A stretch of 64,000 bases of DNA from NCBI GenBank assembly GCA_964426135.1, contig CAYRPN010000008.1, forward strand, positions 15,317-79,316, written 5' to 3'. The position numbers were made by a program, and so were the translations under genes. Below the pieces are notes generated by a model. That model saw only the letters and a list, made by a program, of their open reading frames with translations. It had not been told where the DNA came from and searched no databases. This document shows positions 1-7,754 of the stretch, in pieces (the stretch's first letter is position 1; each line of letters begins with the position of its first letter). The stretch is from CAYRPN01 sp964426135 (GTDB taxonomy: Bacteria > Planctomycetota > Phycisphaerae > Phycisphaerales > Phycisphaeraceae).

Positions 1-35
1 TGAGTTACTAATCTACAGTGTTTAATGGGATAGAC

Positions 36-1034
36 ATGAGTCGAAAGATTGTCGTTCTCGGTTCCAACGCATTCTCCGGACAGGACTTCGTGGATCTGCT
101 GCTGGATCAGCCGCAGTATGACCAGGTGATCGGCATCAGCCGGTCAACTGAGTTGCCCGCCTTTCGGCTGAAATACAGGCGGCACGCGAATGCGGGCAGA
201 TTTCGCTTTGTCGCGTTGGACATGAATCGCGACATGCCGACCATTCTGGACCTGTTCGACCGCGAGCGTCCTGAGCACATTGTCAACTTCGCCGCACAGA
301 GCGAGGTGGCGCCAAGCTGGGAGCATCCGGAGCATTGGTTCCAAACCAATACGGTCGCACTGGCGGCAATGGTGAACCATCTGCGACGGCGGGATTATTT
401 GCAGAGATATTTGCATGTGTCTTCGCCGGAAGTGTACGGATCGTGTGTCGGAACAATAAACGAGCAATCGCGCATGTATCCCAGCACGCCGTATGCAGCC
501 TCGAAAGCAGCGGCGGACATGCTGCTGGAGACGTATCGCAGGCAATATGGATTCCCGCTGGTGAGCGTGCGGGCCACGAATGTGTATGGCGCTCGGCAAC
601 AGTTGTTTAAGATCATTCCGCGCTCAGCAATCTATGTAAAACTAGGCAAAACGATTGAGTTGCACGGTGGCGGCAGGGCGGTGAAGTCGTATATTCACAT
701 CCGCGATGTGTCGGAGGGCGAACTGGCCATTCTGGAGCGGGGCCGGATCGGGCAACTGTATCATCTGTCGCCCGATCGCGGCATTTCGGTCCGCGAAGTG
801 GTGGAGACGATCTGTCGCCTGTCGGGCAAGAACATCGATGATTGCGTGTGCTCGGTGGACGAGCGACCTGGACAAGACGCGGCCTACGTGATCGACTCGA
901 CGCTGGCCCGAAAAGAACTGGGGTGGCGCCCGCGGGTGACGTTTGAGCAAGGCCTGCGGGAAGTCAATGAGTGGGTCGAGCGCTGCTGGGACGAGATTCG
1001 CACGCAGGAACTGGCGTACATTCATAGGGCGTAG
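36..1034 (+). CDS. NAD-dependent sugar-nucleotide epimerase/dehydratase (extended SDR, GDP-mannose 4,6-dehydratase-like)
   Basis: Likely converts a nucleotide-activated sugar in the cytoplasm for surface-polysaccharide synthesis. The N-terminus has a Rossmann strand with the glycine-rich loop GSNAFSGQDF, followed by the SDR catalytic set: SSPEVYG supplies the serine and TPYAASKAAAD the Y-x3-K pair. VRATNVYG and IHIRDVSEG are typical of GDP-mannose 4,6-dehydratase and related enzymes. At 332 residues it matches the family. I chose the ATG at 36; a GTG at 18 in the same frame would add six residues. A methyltransferase follows after 44 bp on the same strand. The exact nucleotide sugar cannot be read from the sequence. 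Confidence 0.85.
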   Translation: MSRKIVVLGSNAFSGQDFVDLLLDQPQYDQVIGISRSTELPAFRLKYRRHANAGRFRFVALDMNRDMPTILDLFDRERPEHIVNFAAQSEVAPSWEHPEHWFQTNTVALAAMVNHLRRRDYLQRYLHVSSPEVYGSCVGTINEQSRMYPSTPYAASKAAADMLLETYRRQYGFPLVSVRATNVYGARQQLFKIIPRSAIYVKLGKTIELHGGGRAVKSYIHIRDVSEGELAILERGRIGQLYHLSPDRGISVREVVETICRLSGKNIDDCVCSVDERPGQDAAYVIDSTLARKELGWRPRVTFEQGLREVNEWVERCWDEIRTQELAYIHRA

Positions 1035-1078
1035 TCGAAGCGTCAGGCCCATCGATTCACCGTGGGAGTGCAAGCAGC

Positions 1079-1741
1079 ATGGCGTATATTGAGTTCATAT
1101 CGACCGTTCATAACAGCACGAAGCGCGACTACGTCGGCCGGGTGACCGCGCACGACAAGGCGCACTGCGCCGAGATCGCCGGCCGATTCGGCGAGGAGTA
1201 CTGGGACGGACCGCGCCATCTGGGTTACGGCGGCTACCGATACGATGGCCGGTGGCGAAGTGTGGCGGAAGCGATGGCGAAGCATTACAGGCTGAAACCA
1301 GGGGCGCGAATACTCGACGTGGGCTGCGGCAAGGGGTTTCTGCTGTATGAGTTCACGCAGGCGGTGCCCGGCGCGCAGGTCGCGGGCATTGATATTTCTC
1401 GCTACGGCATCGAGCACGCCAAGGAGGAAGTGCGGCCGCACCTGCAGGTGGGCAGCGCGGTGAAATTGCCGCACCCCGATCGCTCTTTCGACTTCGTTTA
1501 TTCGATCAATACGCTGCATAATCTATACAATTACGAACTGCATGCGGCGCTGAGCGAGATCGAACGAGTGTCACGCGGGCCGAAGCATGTCATCGTCGAG
1601 GGCTACCGGAACGAGCGAGAGAAAATGAACCTGCTTTACTGGCAACTGACCTGCCGTGCGTTCCACACGCCGGCTGAGTGGGAGTGGGTTTTTGAGCAGG
1701 CGGGATATACTGGCGACTATTCCTGTATTTATTTCGAATGA
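1079..1741 (+). CDS. class I SAM-dependent methyltransferase
   Basis: A soluble methyltransferase of 220 residues. Motif I (ILDVGCGKGFLLYEF, residues ~78-92) binds S-adenosylmethionine. VAGIDISRYGIEHA is the acidic-loop strand and SFDFVYSINTLHNL is motif IV. The N-terminal segment (DGPRHLGYGGYRYDGRW) resembles methyltransferases found in sugar and polysaccharide clusters. It lies 44 bp after the sugar-nucleotide epimerase, so the two probably form an operon acting on the same glycan. GGGAG stands about 10 bp before the ATG. Its stop codon directly abuts the stop of the convergent isomerase gene, leaving no intergenic base. Confidence 0.85.
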   Translation: MAYIEFISTVHNSTKRDYVGRVTAHDKAHCAEIAGRFGEEYWDGPRHLGYGGYRYDGRWRSVAEAMAKHYRLKPGARILDVGCGKGFLLYEFTQAVPGAQVAGIDISRYGIEHAKEEVRPHLQVGSAVKLPHPDRSFDFVYSINTLHNLYNYELHAALSEIERVSRGPKHVIVEGYRNEREKMNLLYWQLTCRAFHTPAEWEWVFEQAGYTGDYSCIYFE

Positions 1742-2638
1742 TTACATCCGAATCAGCTTGCGAAGCTGTTCGATATACTTCGGAATCGCCTTATACGGAT
1801 CCTCGGCGGCTTCATACTCCAGCACGACATACCCGTTGTAGCCGGCATCCTTGAGAATCTTCACCACGCGCGTCAGGTCCGCGGGCTCCGCCTTCTTGCC
1901 GGCGGGTTTGATTTCCACCTTGATCTGGGCGTTGATCGTGTAGGGGGCGATCTTTTCCATATCGGCATAGGGATCTTCGCTGTGGAAATTGCCGCTGTCG
2001 AAGTTGACGCCGAACCAGGGCGATTTCACGGCCGCGATAATCTGCATCAGGCGATCCGCCTTGGTCGTGAAATCGTGATTCTCGATCGCCAGCATCACGC
2101 CCTTGCTCCCGGCATATTCGCACGCCTGCTCCAGCACGGGGATGCAGCGTTTGATCGCATCTTCTTCGCTGACCCCCTTGGGCGGATTGCCTGCGAAGAC
2201 ACGGATCACCGGCGCGCCCAGGGCCGCGTAGTGATCGACCCACTTCCTGGTGAGGGCGATCTGTTCATCGAGTTTCGTTCCCGGATCGATCGTGAAGTTG
2301 TTGCCGATCGCGCCGCCGGAGATGTCCAGGCCCAGGACGTGGGCTCTGCGCTTCAGGTCATTCAGGTAGGCGGGTGCAATGTCCTTCGGGAAGAAGTAGC
2401 TGGTGAGTTCGGCGCCATCGAGGCCCAGGCTGCCGCAGTAATCGAGGAAACCTGGCATATCGATCGCGCCGGCTTTGTCCTTCGCGGCATCGCCGAAGTA
2501 CTGGCGCAGCGAGTACGCCGCCAGACTCAATTTGAGGATGCGCGGACCCGCTCGCTTGAACGGTTCGATCGCCAGCGACGATGCTGAGGCGGCGGCGACG
2601 GTAACGGATGCGAGGAACGAGCGGCGGGTGAAGGTCAT
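1742..2638 (-). CDS. Tat-exported sugar phosphate isomerase/epimerase-like TIM-barrel protein
   Basis: A xylose isomerase-like (AP endonuclease family 2 fold) TIM-barrel of 298 residues with an N-terminal twin-arginine signal (TRRSFLASVTVAAASA), so it acts in the periplasm. Metal-binding positions typical of the fold are present: LAIENHD, GVNFDSGNF and VVLEYEAAEDP near the C-terminus. Such exported members in Planctomycetota and Bacteroidota act on oxidised sugars as isomerases or lyases; the substrate here is unknown. The start at 2638 is preceded by GGAG at good spacing; an in-frame ATG at 2662 lies upstream of the signal. It is divergent from the sigma-like gene. Confidence 0.85.
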   Translation of the reverse strand: MTFTRRSFLASVTVAAASASSLAIEPFKRAGPRILKLSLAAYSLRQYFGDAAKDKAGAIDMPGFLDYCGSLGLDGAELTSYFFPKDIAPAYLNDLKRRAHVLGLDISGGAIGNNFTIDPGTKLDEQIALTRKWVDHYAALGAPVIRVFAGNPPKGVSEEDAIKRCIPVLEQACEYAGSKGVMLAIENHDFTTKADRLMQIIAAVKSPWFGVNFDSGNFHSEDPYADMEKIAPYTINAQIKVEIKPAGKKAEPADLTRVVKILKDAGYNGYVVLEYEAAEDPYKAIPKYIEQLRKLIRM

Positions 2639-2842
2639 GATGTGCTCCGTGGGGTGTCTCATGATACCGCGTGACGTGACGCGATCATCCAACCCACCTG
2701 CTGCTCGTGCTGGCGGGGGCGCTTGATCTGCGCGTGTCGCCAATGATCGCGATTCATTGCGTCGCGTCACAGACATCCATGCGGAGCGGGGCACGCCCGG
2801 TCGCTGAACGGCGAGACGCTCGCGCGATACCATTCCTTCGCT

Positions 2843-4384
2843 GTGCCGCGACGATCGAAACAAGCATTCCGCTGTCCGCCGCTGAAGGATCTCATCGCGC
2901 AGCTGCTCTACGCGCCGCCGGACAAGCGGCGCGAGCAGGCCCGTCGCGCCGAGAAGCTGCACGATGAGATTGACACAGCCACCAATTATTCGCTCGAGTT
3001 CGTGAAGTATCGCATCACCGGCTATCGCGATGAGGAGAGCGCTCACACAGTCATGCCCGGCGAGGCGCTGCGGCCTGATCTGCGTCTGTTGATTGACCGG
3101 CTGACGCACTCGGCTCCATTGCCGCCGGAGGACTCGGAACCTTGCGAAAGCATTGACGAATTGGCGTCGAGGCTGAATGTGAGCACCAAGACGCTTGCTC
3201 GCTGGCGTGAACTGGGGTTACGCTGGCGTTGGATGCAGATGGATGCAGCGGCGCAGCCGCGTATCGTCGTGCCGCGGTCCGCCATCGAGCAATTCCATGT
3301 CGAGCACGGCGATCGCGTCGCTCATGCCGCGAAGTTCTCGCAGATTCCCGAGCCCTTGAAGGATCGCATCATCGAGCGTGCGCGGCGTATCGCCAGGTCG
3401 CGCCAGGTCACGCCGTTCAGGATCGCCGAACATCTTGCCCGCCGCGTGCATCGTTCCGTTGAGACGATTCGGCTGCTTCTGGAGAAGCACGACCGCCAGC
3501 ACCCGGAAGCTCCTGTGTTCGCCGAGCGGGTCGGACCATTGACGAGCGAGCAGAGAAGGGAAATCGTCCATGCTCGCAGCATGGGGATTCCCGTCAGCGT
3601 GCTGGCCCGCCGGTACCACAAGACGCATTCGACGATCCGCCGCGCCATTTACGAGCAGCGGGCGCAGTTGGTTGGAAAGCTGGAGATTTCGTTCATTGAA
3701 TCTCCGACCTTCTCGCGTCCCGACGCGGAGGCGGTGTTGCTCCGTGCCGAGACGCTGGCGGCGCTGGACGAACCGCAACCGTCCGCCAAGGCCGGCGTCC
3801 CGGTGCTTCTTGACGATCTGCCAGACGCCCTGCGCCCGCTCTTCGGTCACGCGCCGCTCACTCCGCGCGATATGCGATCGCTGCTGACTCGCATGCATTA
3901 TCTCCGCTGGCGGGCGGCCAAGGTGCGGGCGAATCTGGATCGTTGCGAGCCGCGCCTTGGTGAACTGGATCGCATCGAGCAGGACCTGGCCCAGGCGGCC
4001 AGTCTGCGCGAACGTCTGGCGGTCCGCAGCCTGCCCGTGTTGTTGTCAGTGGCGCGGCGGCATCTGATTCCTTTGCCGGACCAGACGCAGTCGCAGGCGG
4101 TGCTGTTGCGACTGCTGGAACTGGGGCTGCCGCTGGCGATCGGATCGGTGGATTTGTTCGACATCCGGCGGAAGCAGACGTTTGACGACTTCGTCCGCCT
4201 GCGGCTGATGCGACACTACGCGAGCAAGGATGCCGAAGCCCGAATTGCTGCCGCGTCGACGGTTTCGGACGCGGCCGACGGCAAGCCCCGTGCCAAGAGC
4301 CGACACGCTCATGCGGGCACCGGCGATGAAGCCCTGGCCAGAATGCGGGCAGCGGCGAAATCGCTCGGCGTTTCACTCGTGTGA
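2843..4384 (+). CDS. sigma-70-like protein of planctomycete type, lacking region 4
   Basis: 513 residues from a GTG start. The N-terminal part (NYSLEFVKYRITGYRDEES, ~48-66) and an HTH (SIDELASRLNVSTKTLARW, ~103-121) match the N-terminal portion I recall for a planctomycete-specific sigma-70 family. A second HTH-like segment is at ~235-275 (IPVSVLARRYHKTHSTIRRA). Residues ~339-366 (LTPRDMRSLLTRMHYLRWRAAKV and following) resemble sigma region 1.2, and ~395-460 (LLSVARRHLIP, LLELGLPLAIGSVDLFD, QTFDDFVRLRLM) resemble a diverged region 2. The usual regions 3-4 after it are missing; the protein ends in a low-complexity tail. Either a degenerate sigma factor or a regulator derived from one. No annotated family is certain. 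Confidence 0.6.
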   Translation: MPRRSKQAFRCPPLKDLIAQLLYAPPDKRREQARRAEKLHDEIDTATNYSLEFVKYRITGYRDEESAHTVMPGEALRPDLRLLIDRLTHSAPLPPEDSEPCESIDELASRLNVSTKTLARWRELGLRWRWMQMDAAAQPRIVVPRSAIEQFHVEHGDRVAHAAKFSQIPEPLKDRIIERARRIARSRQVTPFRIAEHLARRVHRSVETIRLLLEKHDRQHPEAPVFAERVGPLTSEQRREIVHARSMGIPVSVLARRYHKTHSTIRRAIYEQRAQLVGKLEISFIESPTFSRPDAEAVLLRAETLAALDEPQPSAKAGVPVLLDDLPDALRPLFGHAPLTPRDMRSLLTRMHYLRWRAAKVRANLDRCEPRLGELDRIEQDLAQAASLRERLAVRSLPVLLSVARRHLIPLPDQTQSQAVLLRLLELGLPLAIGSVDLFDIRRKQTFDDFVRLRLMRHYASKDAEARIAAASTVSDAADGKPRAKSRHAHAGTGDEALARMRAAAKSLGVSLV

Positions 4385-4482
4385 TGAATCGGACCCGAGT
4401 GCCGTCGGAATCGAGCAGATGAGGCAAGAGCGCCCGCGTGTGCCGGAATCGATTTCGTCCCAATCAACTCAAGAAAGCGAAT

Positions 4483-4512
4483 GCGAAATGCGCGATTCCT
4501 CGCGCATTTCGC
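4483..4512. terminator. hairpin between convergent genes
   Basis: A perfect 12-bp stem (GCGAAATGCGCG with a 6-nt loop) sits between the convergent ends of the sigma-like gene and the Gfo/Idh gene. It has no T-run, so it is a possible bidirectional terminator or mRNA 3' end protector only. Confidence 0.45.
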
Positions 4513-4533
4513 TTGAATGGAAAGCAAACCTCC

Positions 4534-5838
4534 TTAGACCACCTTGCTCTGCCCGGGCACCGCGATCGGGTAGTTGCCGTCCTTGTCAGGATTGATCGGC
4601 GCTTCGGCGTCGAACGCGAAGTTCTTGGGCATCAGCGACACCTTGGAGTTGATCGCGTCGTCCCACTTGATCTCCTGCCCGCTGTAGGTGCACATGCGGC
4701 CGAGCACGGAGGTCATCGAGCTGTGGGCGCCGTACACGGCTTCGTTGTAAGGCTTGTCGTTGCGGATCGCGGCGAACAGATCGTCGTGCTCCTGCTGGTA
4801 CGGGTTTTTGCCGCCCTTGGGACGCCAGACGTCCTTCTGGCCATAGAGCTGGAGCGATCCGCTGATGTTGCCCGCGCCCTTTTCGCCGTGGATGTGCTCG
4901 GCGACTTCGTTGCGGCAGCCGCGGATGTGGCGGCACTGGCTGAAGAGCTTGGTGCCATCCTTGTAGGTGAACTCGACCGAGTGGTGGTCGTAGATTTCGC
5001 CGTAGTCCTTGCCTTTGCGGACTTCGCGGCCGCCCATGCCGTGCGCGACGACGGGGTGATCGTTCATGACCCAGTTGGCGACGTCGAGGTTGTGGATGTG
5101 CTGCTCGGTGATGTGGTCGCCGCAGAGCCAGTTGAAGTAGTACCAGTTGCGCATCTGGTATTCCATTTCGCTCTGGCCGGGCTGGCGCGGGCGGACCCAT
5201 ACGCCGCCGTTGTTCCAGTAGACGCGCATGGCAATGACCTTGCCGAGGTAGCCTTCCTGGATCTTGCTGACGGTTTCGATGTAGTTCTGCTGGTGATGGC
5301 GCTGCAGGCCGACGCCGACCTTGAGGTTCTTCTTCTTCGCCTCTTCCGCCGCGGCCAGCACCTGGCGCACGCCCACAGCGTCGACGGCCACGGGCTTCTC
5401 CATGAACACGTGCTTGCCCTTGCTCACCGCGTATTCGAAGTGGATCGGGCGGAAGCCGGGCGGCGTGGCGAGGATGACCAGGTCGATGTCGCTGCGGTCG
5501 ATCAGCTTCTTGTAAGCATCGAAGCCGACGTAGCAGTCGTCGGGCTTGACGGTGACCTTGTCCTTGTGGCTCTTGACCATGCCGTTGAGCGTGCCCTTGA
5601 GGCGATCCTCGAAGGCGTCGGCGAGGGCGACCATTTTGACCTTGCCCTCGGTGGAGAGCGCCTGGTCCGCGGCGCCGCTGCCGCGTCCGCCGCAGCCGAT
5701 CAAGCCGACCTTGATCTCATCGCTGCCGGCGGCAAAGGCGCGGCTGGCGACGCCGAGTTGGGCGGCGATGGCGGCGGTGGTGACCGCAGCCGACGAATGC
5801 TTCATGAAGTCGCGTCGAGTCGATCCGTTCTGGCTCAT
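4534..5838 (-). CDS. Tat-exported Gfo/Idh/MocA family oxidoreductase
   Basis: NAD(P)-dependent sugar dehydrogenase of 434 residues. It has a twin-arginine signal (STRRDFMKHSSAAVTTAAIAA), then a Rossmann domain (VGLIGCGGRGSGAADQAL), the family signature GKHVFMEKPVAVDAVGVRQ with the catalytic lysine, and the C-terminal alpha/beta substrate domain (NWLCGDHITEQHIHNLDVANW). The start at 5838 has GGAG about 7 bp upstream; the open frame continues upstream but that part lacks family similarity. Exported members of this group oxidise glycosides, often at C3, in concert with DUF1080 hydrolases and TIM-barrel isomerases, all present elsewhere in this window. The substrate is not known. Confidence 0.9.
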   Translation of the reverse strand: MSQNGSTRRDFMKHSSAAVTTAAIAAQLGVASRAFAAGSDEIKVGLIGCGGRGSGAADQALSTEGKVKMVALADAFEDRLKGTLNGMVKSHKDKVTVKPDDCYVGFDAYKKLIDRSDIDLVILATPPGFRPIHFEYAVSKGKHVFMEKPVAVDAVGVRQVLAAAEEAKKKNLKVGVGLQRHHQQNYIETVSKIQEGYLGKVIAMRVYWNNGGVWVRPRQPGQSEMEYQMRNWYYFNWLCGDHITEQHIHNLDVANWVMNDHPVVAHGMGGREVRKGKDYGEIYDHHSVEFTYKDGTKLFSQCRHIRGCRNEVAEHIHGEKGAGNISGSLQLYGQKDVWRPKGGKNPYQQEHDDLFAAIRNDKPYNEAVYGAHSSMTSVLGRMCTYSGQEIKWDDAINSKVSLMPKNFAFDAEAPINPDKDGNYPIAVPGQSKVV

Positions 5839-6009
5839 GTTGGCTCTCCAGGGTGTAAGTGGACCTGTTCGAAAAGGACGACGACTCGCGCCATCCTTTA
5901 ATCCCGTACGACACGGGCCTGTCAGTGTAACAATTGCAGGAGCGGGGCGAAGGGTGACGAGACCGGGGAATCCATGAAGGAGGTGTGCCCATTTTTCCGG
6001 GGCTCGCAT

Positions 6010-6053
6010 TCCGGCCCCTCTCCCTCTCAGGGAGAGGGCTGGGGTGAGGGTCG
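6010..6053. repeat. CCGGCCCCTCTCCCTC/GGGAGAGGG palindrome, copy 1
   Basis: A hairpin made of CTCTCCCT and AGGGAGAG arms followed by GGCTGGGGTGAGGG. The same core occurs around 6520-6570, 37771-37806, 46676-46727 and 47728-47775. It lies in the 924-bp gene-free stretch 5839-6762, which otherwise holds the repeats listed next and no credible gene. A further degenerate copy can be seen at about 6113-6210. Confidence 0.75.
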
Positions 6054-6218
6054 GGACGCACAAGTCTGCAATCGCCGCCATCGCCCGACGGATGCCGCAA
6101 CCATCTGTTCGTCCCGACCCTCGCCCAGCCTCGTCCCCCGGGGACTCGGCCACCTTCTCCCTCACCGGGGGACGGGAGACGGGCGCCGAGCCCGCGGGGC
6201 CGGCCTTTCGCTCCCTGG

Positions 6219-6327
6219 AAAAGTGGCCGGCCACAGACCCCCGCCCGGTGAAAATGCGCGATAACCCGTGCCGGTGCAGGCTCTTATCGTTTTGACTGCC
6301 GAAAAGGTAGGACACTTTTCGGCCACT
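6219..6327 (+). repeat. IS-end-like repeat, copy 1 of 2
   Basis: Begins with AAGTGGCCGGCCAC and ends with AAAAGGTAGGACACTTTTCGG then CCAC. A second copy in the same orientation is at 62724-62828. Both have the same order of blocks: the GGCCGGCCAC palindrome, GACCCCCG, TTTGACTGCC, then GGTAGGACACTTT. This looks like the end of an insertion element (IS21-like ends are similar in style) left without its transposase. Confidence 0.6.
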
Positions 6328-6488
6328 TCGCCGGGCGGGCGCAGGATACCCGACGCGGACCTTGCGCAGCGTTACTCGAACGCGCAACGAACAGCTCTCG
6401 CCCCGGATGGCAAGGGTGGCGATCATGAGCACATGATACCGAAAAACGAACAAACCATCAAGACCTATTCTCACCTGGGGGCGCCGAG

Positions 6489-6592
6489 GGTCTGCCAACA
6501 TTTCCGGGGGCTTGCACTCCGGCCGCCTCTCCCTCACCGGGGGACGGGAGGGGGCTGGGGTGAGGGCTGGTCCACCCGAAGCGTGTGCAAAC
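6489..6592 (+). repeat. composite palindromic element, rearranged copy
   Basis: Starts with GGTCTGCCAACATTTCCGGG, continues through the CTCTCCCTC...GGGGTGAGGG core, and ends with GGTCCACCC and GTGTGCAAAC. The same blocks occur at 37701-37845 in a different arrangement, with the right part inverted. Confidence 0.6.
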
Positions 6593-6705
6593 CGTTGAAC
6601 GCACAACAGAATTCGGCCCGCGCCGAGCCTCGACGCACCCGACGGGCGATTCGCAGCGCCCGTGAATTGCCGCGAACCATTGGCCAACCTTCGCGCCCGA
6701 ACCGA

Positions 6706-6711
6706 TATACT
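6706..6711 (+). promoter_or_regulatory. possible -10 box upstream of the pseudopilin-like gene
   Basis: TATACT at 6706-6711 precedes the pseudopilin-like gene. No convincing -35 lies at 17 bp; TTGGCC is 20 bp upstream. A weak call. Confidence 0.3.
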
Positions 6712-6762
6712 CAGGCAGGCGCCGATCTCTGCTCAATGATCGAGCTTCAGCGGGTTCTGCCC

Positions 6763-7617
6763 ATGTGGAAACATCCTCGCAAGTCGGAAGTGATTCGCAT
6801 CCGCGAGGCGGGGGCGCGGTTGGGCCGCGCGTTCACGCTCATCGAACTGCTGGTGGTGGTCTCCATCATCTCGCTGCTGATCGCGCTGCTTCTGCCGTCA
6901 CTGGGCAAGAGCAAGGAATCCGCGCGCATGGTGAGCTGCGCCTCGCTGCTGCGGCAACTGGGCATGGCGGCGTTCGCCTACGCGCCGGACTACCACGGTT
7001 ACCTGTTGCCGCAGTCGGCGCCGAGTCCGCAGGGGCCTGGCAATCGCTTCGAGTGGTACCAGAACAAGCACCTGCACGCGTCGCTGGGGCTCAAGCCGCC
7101 GGCGGGCTGGAACTACTACAACATGCCGCCGGGCATGATCTGCCCCAACGCCCGATGGGTCCTTGAAAACCCCGGCGGCGCGGCGGATGCCAACAACAAG
7201 TACGGCGTGCCCGCGATGGTGGTGAGCGACGGCCTGCACCGGCTGGACCTCACCTACGGCATGAACCCCGTGGGCATCCCCGGTTGGTGGGACGCCAACG
7301 GCATCGTGCAGTACGACCGGCTCGTGCGCGGCCGCAAGTACGACACGGTGAAAAATCCAGCCGCCAAAATGTACATGATGGATTCGAACTGGTCCGACCC
7401 CCAGTACGGTGCCCGCTTCCGTTACACCGAGAATCCCGACATCGCGTTCCTTCCGCCGGCGAACAACTGGGCCATCGCCTGGCGCCATTTCTATGCCGGC
7501 AACCACGGCCTCGTGAACACGCTGCTCTACGACGGCCACGTCGAAGCGCTCACCGGCGGCCTGCGCGGCGGCGAGGCGATGGATGATTTCTATCTCTGGG
7601 ACCCGGATCGCAATTGA
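6763..7617 (+). CDS. type II secretion/type IV pilin-like protein with prepilin cleavage motif (DUF1559-like)
   Basis: About 284 residues. A short basic leader is followed by the prepilin signal G-R-A-FTLIELLVVVSIISLLIALLLPSL, cut after the glycine by prepilin peptidase; the hydrophobic helix then anchors it. The C-terminus carries the histidine-to-DG signature of the planctomycete pseudopilin family (NHGLVNTLLYDGHV, here H-x8-DG). Such proteins are present in dozens of paralogues per planctomycete genome; their role is unclear. The ATG at 6763 was chosen; an ATG at 6736 in the same frame is also possible and neither has a strong ribosome site. The open frame upstream runs through repeats and is not coding. 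Confidence 0.85.
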   Translation: MWKHPRKSEVIRIREAGARLGRAFTLIELLVVVSIISLLIALLLPSLGKSKESARMVSCASLLRQLGMAAFAYAPDYHGYLLPQSAPSPQGPGNRFEWYQNKHLHASLGLKPPAGWNYYNMPPGMICPNARWVLENPGGAADANNKYGVPAMVVSDGLHRLDLTYGMNPVGIPGWWDANGIVQYDRLVRGRKYDTVKNPAAKMYMMDSNWSDPQYGARFRYTENPDIAFLPPANNWAIAWRHFYAGNHGLVNTLLYDGHVEALTGGLRGGEAMDDFYLWDPDRN

Positions 7618-7640
7618 ATGCCCGGCGTTGCCCGGGTCTC

Positions 7641-7717
7641 CGTTTAGCGACGGGGCTTGCCCCGTTCCGACGGGCGCGGACCGTGACCAGAAGCGGGGCA
7701 AGCCCCGTCGCTAAACG
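7641..7717. repeat. inverted pair of TTTAGC-foot REP-like hairpins
   Basis: CGTTTAGCGACGGGGCTTG (with CCCCG after it) faces its inverted copy ending in GTCGCTAAACG. Each half is itself a hairpin. It separates the pilin-like gene and the putative protease gene. Related hairpins with the same TTTAGC/GCTAAA foot are listed at 14002, 17135, 17624, 49214, 55322 and 56551. Confidence 0.75.
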
Positions 7718-7754
7718 GTGGAATCACCTCGCACACACACGATCGGATTCATCG

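Noticed and set aside
4438..5901. Long plus-strand open frame opposite the Gfo/Idh gene
   Set aside because: Low-complexity Val/Ala/Asp-rich shadow of a clear dehydrogenase gene.
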